This document shows, in pieces, positions 35,926-46,055 of a DNA stretch of 64,000 bases. The translations under genes were made by a program, and so were the position numbers. This stretch comes from Siphonodentalium dalli (Eukaryota > Mollusca > Scaphopoda > Gadilida > Siphonodentaliidae), in NCBI GenBank assembly GCA_032622095.1, contig CP136061.1, forward strand, positions 125,562,754-125,626,753, read 5' to 3'. How positions within the stretch are numbered: position 1 is the stretch's first letter; every line of letters begins with the position of its first letter. The notes under the pieces were generated by a model. The model searched no databases, had not been told where the DNA came from, and saw only the letters and a program-made list of their open reading frames with translations.

Positions 35926-36427
35926 TTAAAGACACGGTTGGCCTTGGCGGTGGGTATCCCGTGAAAATATCTCCACCCGTCAAAAACCGCCACAAACAGA
36001 AAGAACATCAAAATGTAGATAGACTTTGTCCGTATACAAATAAGAAATATCGCATAAACAGTATGTTATGGTCATATGTTTGACCATTGTTATGTAAGCA
36101 AAAGCGTAAAAAGTAACTTTTCTGGTGTTTGTTTATATTATGATGGTAAACATACAGAGCGTTCTTTGTTGGTGAATACCTGATATGGAACTAATAAAGA
36201 GCGTTTATGTCATTTGTGTGTGATTAGCCAGTAGCATTGTGCTGTCTTCTGTAACACAATTAGGCTCTTGCTTAGGTAAAATATAGTAGGTCTTTTTGAT
36301 AACATGCTGTTTACGCGATGGTCATGGTATATATGAACGGAACTGTATGCGTTTTACTGTTTTTCTGTTTACGGTGTTTGGAACAAATATGAATATTTTC
36401 GACAATTAAGGCCGCACGTGCCTTTAA
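35926..36427 (+). mobile_element. TTAA-flanked MITE family T1, copy a (502 bp)
   Basis: It starts ttaaagacacggttggcctt and ends with the complement of ttaaaggcacgtgcggcctt, with TTAA at 35926-35929 and 36424-36427. The interior has ccgccacaaacagaaagaac and two (t)aaagagcgtt-type boxes. It is almost identical to 53509-54010, including length. The 3' TTAA is also the 5' TTAA of the next element. Confidence 0.9.
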
Positions 36428-36931
36428 AGATACGGGCGGCGTTGGCGGTGGGTATGCTGTTAAAATATTCAGCTCCGTCAAAAACCGCCATAAACAGAAA
36501 GAATGGTAAAATATAGACATACTTTGTTCTTATACCAATAAGAAATATGGCATATAACAGTTTGTTATTGTCAAATGTTTTTCCTTTGTTATGTAATCAA
36601 AAGCAAAAAACGTTACAGAACCTAGCTTTTGTTTAGATCCGGATATGGTAAACATAAAGAGCGTTATTTGTTACTGTTTTCCTGATATTGAAATAATAAA
36701 GAGCGTTTATATCATTTGTGTATGATTAACCAATAGAATTGCACTGTGTTATGTTATGTTCTTGTTTACGTACACCATCGTACGTCTTGACGACAATATA
36801 CTATTTACGCGCTGATTATGGTTGGCATATGAGCAAAACTATATATATATATATATATTAATATTCCTTCTGTTGATGGCGATTTGAACAAATATGAATA
36901 TTTCTGCAACGAACGCCGCCCGTGCCTTTAA
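36424..36931 (+). mobile_element. TTAA-flanked MITE family T1, copy b (508 bp), diverged subfamily
   Basis: It lies head-to-tail with copy a and shares the TTAA. It starts ttaaagatacgggcggcgtt and ends with the complement of ttaaaggcacgggcggcgtt. Both ends differ from copy a in the same way, so this is a subfamily with matched ends rather than a decayed duplicate. A (TA)n run lies near 36841. Confidence 0.85.
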
Positions 36932-38718
36932 TTGGTTATAAAACGCAAAACCAATATAACAATTGACTAAAAACTTATACCGGTCCACTTTATACTTGTA
37001 AACGCTTCTCGCTTATAAATGTTCAATTAATATATACTCGTTATATATGTTCAGTATAGATCTTCGCTGTCGATAGATCGCGGCTGTCCGCATTAATTAG
37101 GCAAGTAAGGTTATTTGGCTCAACAGTATAGAGGCACTCTAATACAGACTGGACCTGGTTTGGACCAGAGATGAATGACGAATGCGTCACTTAGACCTGC
37201 ATGCGGTCTCGCGGGTTTAAACCTACATTGTTTTAGCTGTCAAATGGAGGTTTAAACCTATAGAGGTTTACGCAGACCGGCGTTTAAATTGGAGATGAAG
37301 GATCCGGCCTATAGATTGACACATTAGTCTGTGGTGGTCCACACCCTGCAACGGGGCTCACACAGGGGATCAATTGGCTGGTTCGACAATGTTGTCGCCT
37401 ATTTACCGGGCGGTGGTTTCTATGCGCAACTGGCCGTCTGATTAGTCTGTCTCCCACCATGCTTAAATACGACGTCAATTAAAACCCAAGTAAAGCCAAT
37501 GCCTACACATTAAAGTTAAATACATATACATGTACATGCATGGGATCAATATACTCATCCCGAACCTTGTACTTTAGTAGACCATTATATAGCATATACT
37601 TACGTTTTCTATTCCAATGTCACTATTTTGTAATGTAATGGTACGTGCGTGTCGAGCCCCACGATTGACGCTTAACATGCTTGGTCCCTGTATATCAACT
37701 CGTATCGATGTGTGGGGCATAAATTGCGAGGGCAAGATCCGTATTAATTCGTCTTGGATTATAATATACATTGCAGTTAATCTCAACGTGGTTGGCACAT
37801 TTTGACAGCCTATATAGTTATTTATTGAAAGACTTCCGGCCACCAAAGCAGCATTATATTTTAATTAACGCTTCTGGTGTTATTTCTTTGGACGTAATTA
37901 TGTGCGTCTGTTATTCTGTGTTCGCTTCTGGGTTTGGCTAGCCGAGTGTGTTGAAACTGAGTGTGTCGAAAGATGTATACTTAGTGTAAACATATTTTTA
38001 TTTTCAAATCCAAACAAATAACATAATATATACAGATGACACATAATATGCAAAATAGAAGAGTTAATGTATGGAAACGAGGATCAGACAACAAGCCCGA
38101 GGGCTTATAGGTGTACTTCTCATGCCCTCCACCGACAGGGCGACGCACGGAAGGGAGCACAAATTGACCTTTCACTCTTCATATAATGGAAATAAGCACA
38201 TCATATCTATGGAAATAAGCACATCATATCTATGTAAAATGAAAAGGGTTGCCATAAAATGCAGATGTGCAAAAGTGTCACTTGAGGAAAGTGAATATGG
38301 AATGTAAGATGACATTGAGCGAATGAAACATGGAAGTTGATAATGAAGAACACTTGCTAACGCGCTGCAACATATGCAATACTTTGTGTCAAAGCTTCTT
38401 TTGTGAGATAGGACCTAAGAGCGGATTATTGGAATGAGTGATAGCCACACAATCGTAATGATACTGCAAAGCAAATATAACCACAAATCGCGACATGATC
38501 TGCAATATGGCCGGAATATTTTTCAAATAATGGTCAAATTGTAATGATATGATTACGAACAATTTATATTTATTATGTTAAATGATTGTTAACAGTGTTA
38601 TATTTGTTATGTTAATATCGGTCGATCTCGTGTGGACGTTCTATGTCATTAACTGTTACTATATCAAATTATGCAGCATTGTTTTATTGTCACAAGAGAA
38701 AATTATATCCATTCTAGT
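36932..38718. other. Unassigned stretch
   Basis: Contains ggtttaaacct palindromes near 37218-37275 and a 25-bp direct duplication (atggaaataagcacatcata twice) near 38188-38235. No gene is supported. Confidence 0.45.
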
Positions 38719-40031
38719 CAGGGGGGGGGGGGGTCGGAAAAAATTCCAGGCACGTATGATGGGGTGGGTGGGTGTCTCTCGGGTCCGAAAAGCAGTTTTT
38801 TCCATGTGCCAATTTTTTTTCTCCATTTCTGCTATTGAGTCTTATTTTGATGTGTTTTGAACAGAAACAGGTCATATATAGTTAATAGCAATGCTATACA
38901 ATATATAGAGGTCATCAGAAGTTGGATCAGTTGCACAATGGCCAACAATAACCCAAATTCAACTTGATAGAACAAGAATCTGCGCTATTGGAAAAATAAA
39001 ATTTAATCAGGATTCCATCTACTGATACAACAAAATAAGAATAACTATGCAGAACTCAGCTGAAAATAAGCAATAAAATGAAAGCACACTTGACCATATG
39101 TGACATGGAAATAAAGATATAATAAATAATGGAATAAAATAGACTTTTGACAACGTAAAACATAAAATCTTAACATATAAATTGAAGGCCAGCCGGGCCA
39201 GCTTGAACAATTTCAAATTGTTTTCCAAGTCAATGTGGATCAGCTTGTAATGTTAATCACAGTAACAAGGATTTTATCGTCACTGATATCGTGAGCAAAA
39301 AAGAAGTGAGATTGGGCTATCCATCCATATGTTATTCCCAATTATTACGAAGCCTATTACTTCAGGCAGTGGCTACCAGCCTACCATTACACGCTATAAC
39401 ATGTTTCCTCAGTTCTGGTTTCTGAGATGCCCCAAGAAGAGTCATGTGGGTATATCATGGTTATGTTTGGTATTAGCATTATTCTTCAAACTGGGATAAA
39501 CTGGGATGAACAGTTGTATTTCCACATGTTTTGATACACAATTTGGTTCAGCGCAATATATCACATAGCAAATATCAAAATATCAAATAATCTGAAATGT
39601 GTTGTACCATGTAGTCTGTAGAATACTCAAATGTGATTATGTGACTAGATCATGTGACTATATATTATGAAAATGAATGTTAATAAAAACTTTGGCACTC
39701 TGCCTATCCCTAGAAATGTGATTATGTTGACACATTTCTTGATTAATGACACATTTCTTGATTAATGACACTTATATGATAAATTCAAATAGTATCGTTA
39801 TCTTCATTATGCACTGTTCTATTAAAATCTCGCGCAATAAACTATTTAGGGGGTGGGTGTCCAAAACTGACCGGAACAAAATTCCTGAAACGGAAAAAAA
39901 AGGTGGGTGTCCACAATTGCCTGGAAAAAAGGCCGTAAACGGAAGAAATTGGGTGGGTGGGAGGACCGAGGCCGTAAAAAATTAAAATGATCATACGTGC
40001 CTGAATTTTTTTTCCGACCCCCCCCCCCCTG
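38719..40031. mobile_element. Poly(G)-ended element, 1.3 kb variant
   Basis: It begins CAG plus a run of 12 G, then tcggaaaaaattccaggcac and gtatgatggggtgggtgggt. It ends catacgtgcctgaatttttt, ttccgac, a run of C and CTG. The ends match the 527-bp copy at 19433, but the interior (about 38840-39845) is different. It may be a longer relative or two halves separated by an insertion. Flanks ttctagt and ttctata are only partly alike. A 19-bp tandem duplication (gacacatttcttgattaat) lies near 39729-39766. Confidence 0.6.
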
Positions 40032-40072
40032 TTCTATAGTAGCTTAATATCAGCTTGTTGCTTGAAAGTCAT

Positions 40073-40464
40073 TTAAAGGTACTCAATCCGATAAAGCGCC
40101 CATCAATTACTATTTATTTGGCTTCTGGTGTGAAAAAATATTTGATTCGAGTCGAGGAACCCACCCATCAAAACTCAGAGTGATCAGATATCGATTTTTG
40201 AAATCTATTATTTTTCTCCACCTGGAATATTTAGTGGCCCAGTAAAAGTTGCTTTTTTGTGTCAGATATTTGACAAACCGGCAAAATTTCGTTGAACAAA
40301 ATGTTGATAAATAACAGGTTTTGGACAATGTTATACTATATATAGTTGACTGTTAGCATTATTTTGGGGCAATTAATCGATTCTGAAGCGGCATTTAAAA
40401 AAAATATTGTTGTTGTTGCAATCTGATAATATGGTGACCATCGAATCGAATTGAGCACCTTTAA
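40073..40464. mobile_element. TTAA-flanked MITE family T2, copy B (392 bp)
   Basis: Left ttaaaggtactcaatccga and right complement of ttaaaggtgctcaattcga, with TTAA at both borders. It aligns along its length with copy A without the nested hAT-like MITE. The segment around that insertion site is deleted here. Confidence 0.88.
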
Positions 40465-40937
40465 AATGTGTATGATGACCAAAAGTTTTCCTTCTCAAAA
40501 TGAATGTGTTTCCTCTGAAAAAGTACCATTTTCTGGAATTTGCGCGCCGTTGCCATTGGATGCTTCCGGTGTCCCTAGTTACGTTATTAATTTCGGTCTA
40601 TCATTTGTACGTTGGCCATGCAATCGACCACCCATATGCTGTTCTACCATGCACTGTCACTTGTATTCACTAGTTGGATCACCAAAAACGTCACACGGTT
40701 GCATGTACAAACCATGATTTTTAAATTAATTGGAGAATGCATTTAATGATGTATATGGGAAGCATATTAGATGTGTAATTATTTTGAATATTATATATGG
40801 CTGTACGCACTTCCATCAATATTACATAACATGTTCAACTATATAATGTCGCAACAAACAGTTGATGGGTAAGTTGCATAAGTGCCTATATTGCACGAAT
40901 ATAATTTATTCAATAATTTCAATCAGATTGTATGATC
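40465..40937. other. Unassigned stretch
   Basis: An 88-codon frame is open here without motifs. No gene is supported. Confidence 0.35.
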
Positions 40938-41400
40938 TTTTCAATTGCTCCAAAAACGTTACCTTGAGAAAATATTCTGAACATTAATAATTAAACGTGC
41001 GACATCATCTAAATATGTATATGAATTAAAGGACAGCATGTAATAAGAAATATTGGAAAACTGATTCGCATGTAACAAAATCGTGTATCTATAATTGTTT
41101 TCACCAATTGCTCCAATAACGCTATATTGAGAAAATGAAAGATATTCTGGACAATAAGTAAAAAAATTGCCGCATCGTCCAACTATATGTATATGAATTA
41201 AAGGAGTGTCATCTAATTAGAAAACTAATTCGAATATAGCAAAATAGTGTATGTATCTACACAGTAATAGGTTTTATCAATTGCTCCAAAAATCTTACAA
41301 TGAGAAAATGAAGAATATTCTGGTCAAAAGTTAAATATGCCACATCGTCCAACTATATATTGAATTATAGGAGTGTCTTCTAATGAGAAACATTGGCAAC
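40938..41400. repeat. Tandem repeat, about three units of 166-175 bp
   Basis: Units start caattgctcca at about 40938, 41104 and 41279. Each continues with ttgagaaaat, gatattctgga-like, catcgtccaactatat and gaattaaaggag. Confidence 0.75.
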
Positions 41401-41710
41401 CTATACTGATTGGAAACAAATATATACACTTTGTACTATAATATGTGAAACTGTGCCGAGTATTGTGTGGTATAGCGCTTATTTTGAATCGGTTCTTTCG
41501 TCCATAAAGACCACGGTGGCCGTGCGGGAGGTTCTTCAACCTGTGAGGCACATTAATTGCACGCTCAGTAGGTATGGAAAACACATCCATTATATTCCTG
41601 ACTTCTGGTTTGACACATGTTATTCGTTATTATTCTATAAGTGTGTTAATTATATCAAACTATCAACGATTGCAATAGCGATTGCTGTACATCCGTAAGT
41701 AGAACGTTTT

Positions 41711-42420
41711 GTGAAGTAAGCCATCAATTTGGTCCGAAAAAAAATTGCGTCGAAAAGTCGGAAATGGGTCGAAAATAGGCAAAGATCTAAAATTGTTAAC
41801 GGAAATTGTCCCAAATACGTTCATAATCGGAAGTGGCAACCTGGGTCGAACATTTAGGCTGAAAAATACTTGGGTCGAGTTTAAAAAGTCTTAAAATGAC
41901 TTTGCCACTTACGATTCCCAAGTTATTTCGGACAATTTTCGTTTATTTTAGGACTTTTCCTATTTTCGACCCATTTCAATCTAAATTACGTCATGCTTCA
42001 CTAAGAACGTTTCCGTGATCATTTACCACAATTTCCCAAATTTTCCCCGACTCAGGAGAACCGCAACTCTTTTTCGGACCACTTTTTGAAACTCGCCGGA
42101 CCCAGAATGTTTTCGGCCCCAAATGTTTCGCCCAGGTGGCCATTTCCCAATTTTTTTCCGACATAGTAGAGAGCCGAGTCATTTTCGGACCACTTTTTAA
42201 AACTTGACCCAAGTATTTATCGGCCCAAAATGTTAGGCCCAGATAGCCACTTACGATTCTGAAGTCAGTTGCGACAATTTCCGTTTATTTTCTGACTGCC
42301 TATGTGCGACCCATTTCGGACCGGATTTTTTTCGGCCCAAATTCACGTCCTACTTCACTAAGGACGTTCCCGTGGTCATTTGGAACAATTTCCGAAATGT
42401 TCCGAATAAGGAATAAGTAA
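41711..42420. repeat. Fold-back element with an additional direct repeat
   Basis: The left arm 41711-41905 (gtgaagtaagccatcaattt...aatacttgggtcgag) pairs with 42165-42362 inverted. Within the block, the stretch beginning cacttacgattc at about 41908 recurs in direct orientation at about 42244, and cttcactaagaacgtttccg recurs near 42353. Confidence 0.75.
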
Positions 42421-42621
42421 TTGAATTCACAGTGACGTTGCTATATTAACCAACTGCATGGGTGAGACATATCACATGACAACTGTTTCTAATCCGATTA
42501 TATTTATGATATGTTAATTATGCATGTACATGCATAAACAGTTTTGTTTTGCATCTAAAATATTTAGATTATTATAAAGATGTCATGTTGTGATGCAGAT
42601 TAAATTATTCATCCTTCCAGC

Positions 42622-42858
42622 TTAAATGGGAACTGTTAAATGTTTATCATTTCAATGCTATGTGGCTAGTTTGGTGTGAATAAGGTTCAAATATAACATC
42701 CAATAAAAAAATAGATATAATTCAGTTTATCGATAAACGTGTTTTTAGCGACTTTTAAAAATCGATTATTTCTTAGCTGATTTTGCTCGAGTCACGTGAC
42801 CGCAAAACCCGTGACGTCAAAGTGGGACTTACCCCCGCAGACGAACTGTTTACGAAAA
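42622..42858 (+). promoter_or_regulatory. Promoter-like region with E-box and CRE, also a repeat terminus
   Basis: The palindrome gtcacgtgac lies at about 42791-42800 and tgacgtca at about 42812-42819. A start codon in a good context (aaaaatggct) follows about 40 bases downstream. The same region from TTAA at 42622 (ttaaatgggaactgtt) through cgtgacgtcaaagt is repeated, inverted, at 56393-56170. The boxes are therefore part of a mobile or duplicated sequence. Confidence 0.5.
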
Positions 42859-43050
42859 ATGGCTTCTGCACACAGCATTTCCGCGTCTGAAAGTGACTCT
42901 GATCACGAAAATGACGACGAGTTACGTGTTGCGGAGGATACTGCATCTATGGCAGATACTGAAGATGCCTTTGATGGCTTGCGTTTGAATATTGGCCCAT
43001 ATTTACACGAACCAGTCGACGAAGATAATCGCAAGGACAGCGAGACTTAA
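42859..43050 (+). CDS. Small acidic frame (63 aa), unrecognised
   Basis: From ATG at 42859 to the stop at 43048-43050 the product is serine- and acid-rich: an N-terminal SASESDSDHENDDE segment, then a GPYLHEPVDEDN stretch near residues 46-57. I do not recognise the protein with certainty. Acidic N-termini with an aromatic-x-x-EP motif occur in some invertebrate transposon-linked proteins, but this is only a loose resemblance. It could be a 5' coding exon of a lost DNA transposon or a chance frame. Supporting it are the start context and the E-box/CRE upstream. Against it are its shortness and the lack of a downstream exon. Confidence 0.3.
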   Translation: MASAHSISASESDSDHENDDELRVAEDTASMADTEDAFDGLRLNIGPYLHEPVDEDNRKDSET

Positions 43051-43798
43051 AATTTAAATTCACCAAGTCACAGTGTCAACAATCATTGAATCGATCAAAT
43101 TATCAATGTCATTCATTGTTGACGACGATTGTTATGGTAATTGATTGTTATTCTACAAATTAATAATCTACATCTAACTCTAAAAAAAAAATTCGAAGAA
43201 GACAATGAAAATAAAGCAACCAAATTTGAGGACTGCATCACTACCAGTACTGCAGTAGGCTAGTACAAAATTGACTATATCTTTAGTATCCCGTAGATTT
43301 TCGACTACCAGTAGGCCTATCCACTCGGCCTATCCACTCATGTTTTAGTACTGTTACTGTCCCAGTGTGGCAGGGAGTGTCTGTCAAAATCTGGTGGAGA
43401 ACTTAGGAGGTGGGTAACAAGTGCTAACAGCACCATCAGAGAATTGTTCGATCTACTGCGTACTAGCACTGTACATTACTCATTAGTCATTACGATGACT
43501 TTTTAAAAACAACCATTGAGTGGAACTGCCTTGAACAGTCAGTTGTTGATTCTGGAGATCGGTAACACTGAATGTCTGAAGGATTTATAATTATATTAAA
43601 TATGGATTCTAAGTTCTAAACGCGTCATACCAGTGTCGTTGGATTATCAATGGATAGGATTCTGAACATTGCCAGAGTAGAAATTGAGTACACCTGAAGT
43701 CGAACAGAACAGATGTCATTTCAACTTTTACGTTGCATTATATATATTGTGACCATATAAATGATATACAAATATAGTGACTTCTTCATTATTTCACT
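43051..43798. other. Unassigned stretch
   Basis: No gene or second repeat copy recognised. Two near-complementary gtcaacaatcattga/tcattgttgac stretches lie near 43075-43122. Confidence 0.4.
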
Positions 43799-43799
43799 A

Positions 43800-43998
43800 T
43801 CCGATACCATGGTCGTTTCATACCATATTGTTTTGTTACTTTTTTTTATATCGTACTTTGCAGAAAATCATTTATTTGTTTCCCTATGGTGTGACATACA
43901 TGTATAGTGATATGGTATCATTGGTATGAAAAGACGAATTGATTTCCAACATGGTGCGAAACGACCAAACAATAAGGTACGAAACAGTCTAGATATGG
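43800..43998. repeat. Inverted tggtatgaaacgacca motif element, left flank of the LINE
   Basis: The stretch tggtcgtttcataccatatt near 43810 is complementary to atggtgcgaaacgacca near 43950. Related ggtacgaaac sequences lie at 49105-49160 and 54515-55140. The LINE appears to have inserted into such a repeat. Confidence 0.5.
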
Positions 43999-44019
43999 AC
44001 TTCCGGTTGCAAATGGCGG
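43999..44019 (+). promoter_or_regulatory. LINE 5' end with ETS-like and YY1-like boxes
   Basis: The first bases of the element read acttccgg (ETS-type core, inverted) and then aaatggcgg (YY1-type). Such boxes at the extreme 5' end are known to drive and position transcription in some LINEs. Here this is inferred from sequence only. Confidence 0.4.
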
Positions 44020-44227
44020 ACGCAAAGATTTTTCAATCAAGAATGTTTTCGCTTTTAATCTAAGATATCCAAAAGAATGAAATGTCATCGTTCAATATTT
44101 TGTTTGTAAAATGAACTATGAACACGTATACAAAGTCTATTATTAATTATTTATGTAAAATGTATTCACTATTCCGACTTATAACGTCTGAGAATTTGTC
44201 AATCTTCCCGACACGAGATTTTTCCAA

Positions 44228-44978
44228 ATGACAATTGCTAAAAAAAATAACGAGTGAAAAGAAGAAGTTGGAAAGAATTGAAAGCCAAAGAAAGAACATA
44301 CATTCTCAAAGGAAAGTTTTGATTGTATGTGACAGTAAAGGTAGAGAATTAAAGAGACACATAAAGAAAGAAGATGGAGTTAAAGTTGACATAATATTTG
44401 TATCAGGAGCCAAAGCATGGGAAACGAAAGGGCTTGAGTTGAAAATAAAGAGGAAGATTAAAGACAGAAGACGGCCCATAGTACTATTTTGGTTTGGAAC
44501 GTGTGAACTAACCGAAATCAATTAAAGGAGAATCGACTTGAGACAGAAGAATATAACAGAAGTACTAAATGAATATACAAAACTGAAAGAGGGGATACAA
44601 GAGGCAAACAGTAGTTACAGTACTGTGCAAACGATATTTCTAGAATGTCCATATTACTCACTCAAGAATTGGAATGAGAGAAATAATCAAGGAAGAGATA
44701 CAGACAGAAATTTAAAAACAAATCTTGAAGAGAAAATTAAAAAGTTAAATCAAGAATTGAAATACATAAACACTATTGAAATAAATGTGCCACACATAAG
44801 CCAAGACCAGATATACAGTACTAAAACAAGAAGACGTACGAGGTGGAAGAAAGATTATAAAAACTCAACAACGGATGGGCTGCATCCAAACGGAGAAATA
44901 TCTAGACTGTGGCTCCTACGTCTCTATCGGTTTGTGAGAGATACATACAGTATTATAACTACATGTAGGGTGAGATAG
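44228..44978 (+). pseudogene. SGNH-hydrolase-like ORF of the LINE, interrupted
   Basis: Reading from about 44235, block I appears as VCDSKG (residues 31-36), a block III-like FGTCELT lies near residues 87-93, and after an in-frame TAA at 44523-44525 the same frame continues to a DGLHPNGE motif at about 44874-44895, matching the DxxH block of SGNH/GDSL hydrolases. The middle part has a lysine-rich helical stretch. An ATG at 44228 is out of frame by one base with the rest, with a run of eight A between them, so a one-base slip probably disrupted the start. SGNH (esterase) domains are known from ORF1 proteins of CR1-group LINEs, where they are thought to act on lipid or RNP binding. Here the domain lies in its own frame upstream of the zinc-finger ORF. 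It may belong to this element or to an older one it inserted behind. Confidence 0.7.
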
Positions 44979-45090
44979 AGATTGCTCTGCCTCCCCAAAG
45001 AAGAAGAGAAGTGATACATATATAACATACGGTAGTATAACTAGGGTGAGATAGAGATTGCTCTGCCTCCCCAAAGAAGAAGAGAAGAGA
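44939..45090 (+). repeat. Tandem duplication (about 75 bp, two units) between the SGNH frame and ORF1
   Basis: Each unit contains tagggtgagatagagattgc, then tctgcctccccaaagaagaa and gagaag, at about 44968-45012 and 45046-45089. They separate the two frames and could be duplicated 5' or inter-ORF regulatory units, or the tail of an upstream element. Confidence 0.75.
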
Positions 45091-45118
45091 TACATACATA
45101 TTAAGAACAAGAATAAAA

Positions 45119-46055
45119 ATGGCTGCACAAGGGAGACAATCAGCAGGAAAGAAATCGTCTCAGAGACAGGCGAAAGGAAACACCACCCCAACTTGGGAAT
45201 GTCTGTACTGCACACAAAACGTTCAATGAAGAAATTAAAGGCATGCAATGCGAATCATACGAAGGCTGGGTCTGTCTACCATGCTCAAACATCCCAGAAG
45301 AAATATACGATGTAATGAATAAGCACTCGGCAGGGAAGATAGACAAGGTATCCGGCTTCAAATGGATATGCAAGTTCGATGAGGGTACCCTTCCAACTTT
45401 AAAACACATCAGTGGAACACTTGATTCAACGAGAGATGCCAACAATGAGAGATTTGAGAAACTGGAAGAGCAGGTGAAGAATGTAGAGAGTAGTATTGGA
45501 GAAAATGTAGAGGCGGCAACATCAGACATAAAGAAAGACCTAAAAAAGAGATCATGGAAGAACTGGATGCAAGAGATCAGGAGAAAGATGAGAGAAAGAA
45601 GAGAGAAATGAACATATGTCGATTTGAACTCCCAGTAAGTAGCGACAAAGATCCTAAAGAAAGAAAGAAGCATGACATAGAGTTAGTACAGAAATTATAT
45701 ACACTCTTGGTGCCAGAGAGAGAGAGAGAGGACAGGGACGTTATCAATCAAAAACATCTATAGACTGGGTCCGAGACCGAAGAGCGACAAAATTCAACCT
45801 GCCAATGTTACACTAGAAAATAACAACCAACTAAAACAAATGCCCAGTAATGCACATAAGATTCCTAAGATAGAAGATTCATTGAAGAAAGTGGTCATTG
45901 CCAGAGACTTAACTCCGGAACAAAGGCAGGAGAGGAAGGCTATCAGAGATCAACTAAAAGAAATGAATAAAGATGCAGTGACATACCAAATTAAGGGAGG
46001 AAAAATTATCAAGAAGAAGGATGAAGATGATACCCCCTCCGACACAGACTTTTAA
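45119..46055 (+). pseudogene. LINE ORF1 (zinc-finger, coiled-coil, C-terminal domain), frameshifted
   Basis: It starts at ATG 45119 with a basic N-terminus. A PHD-like finger follows: CxxC at WECLYC, then, after a frameshift between about 45205 and 45228, MQCESYEGWVCLPC. A charged coiled-coil stretch (EKLEEQVKNVESSIGE) comes next. After a second frameshift in an A-run near 45541 the protein continues to NICRFELP. After a third near 45745 it reaches VVIARDLTPEQRQERKAIRD and a lysine-rich GGKIIKKKDED end. The R(D)LTPEQRxERK block is typical of LINE ORF1 C-terminal domains. ORF1 proteins coat the LINE RNA. It overlaps the ORF2 start by 35 bases in a different frame, which fits coupled termination-reinitiation. 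Confidence 0.8.

Noticed and set aside
35772-36011. Shared peptide start (MMFFLFVAVFDGWRYFH) also at 53403-53594
   Set aside because: The similarity comes from the T1 MITE termini, not from a gene. The downstream parts differ.
44306-44521. Minus-strand frames inside the LINE (also 45140-45673, 48382-48678)
   Set aside because: Antisense shadows of the A-rich plus-strand LINE ORFs.
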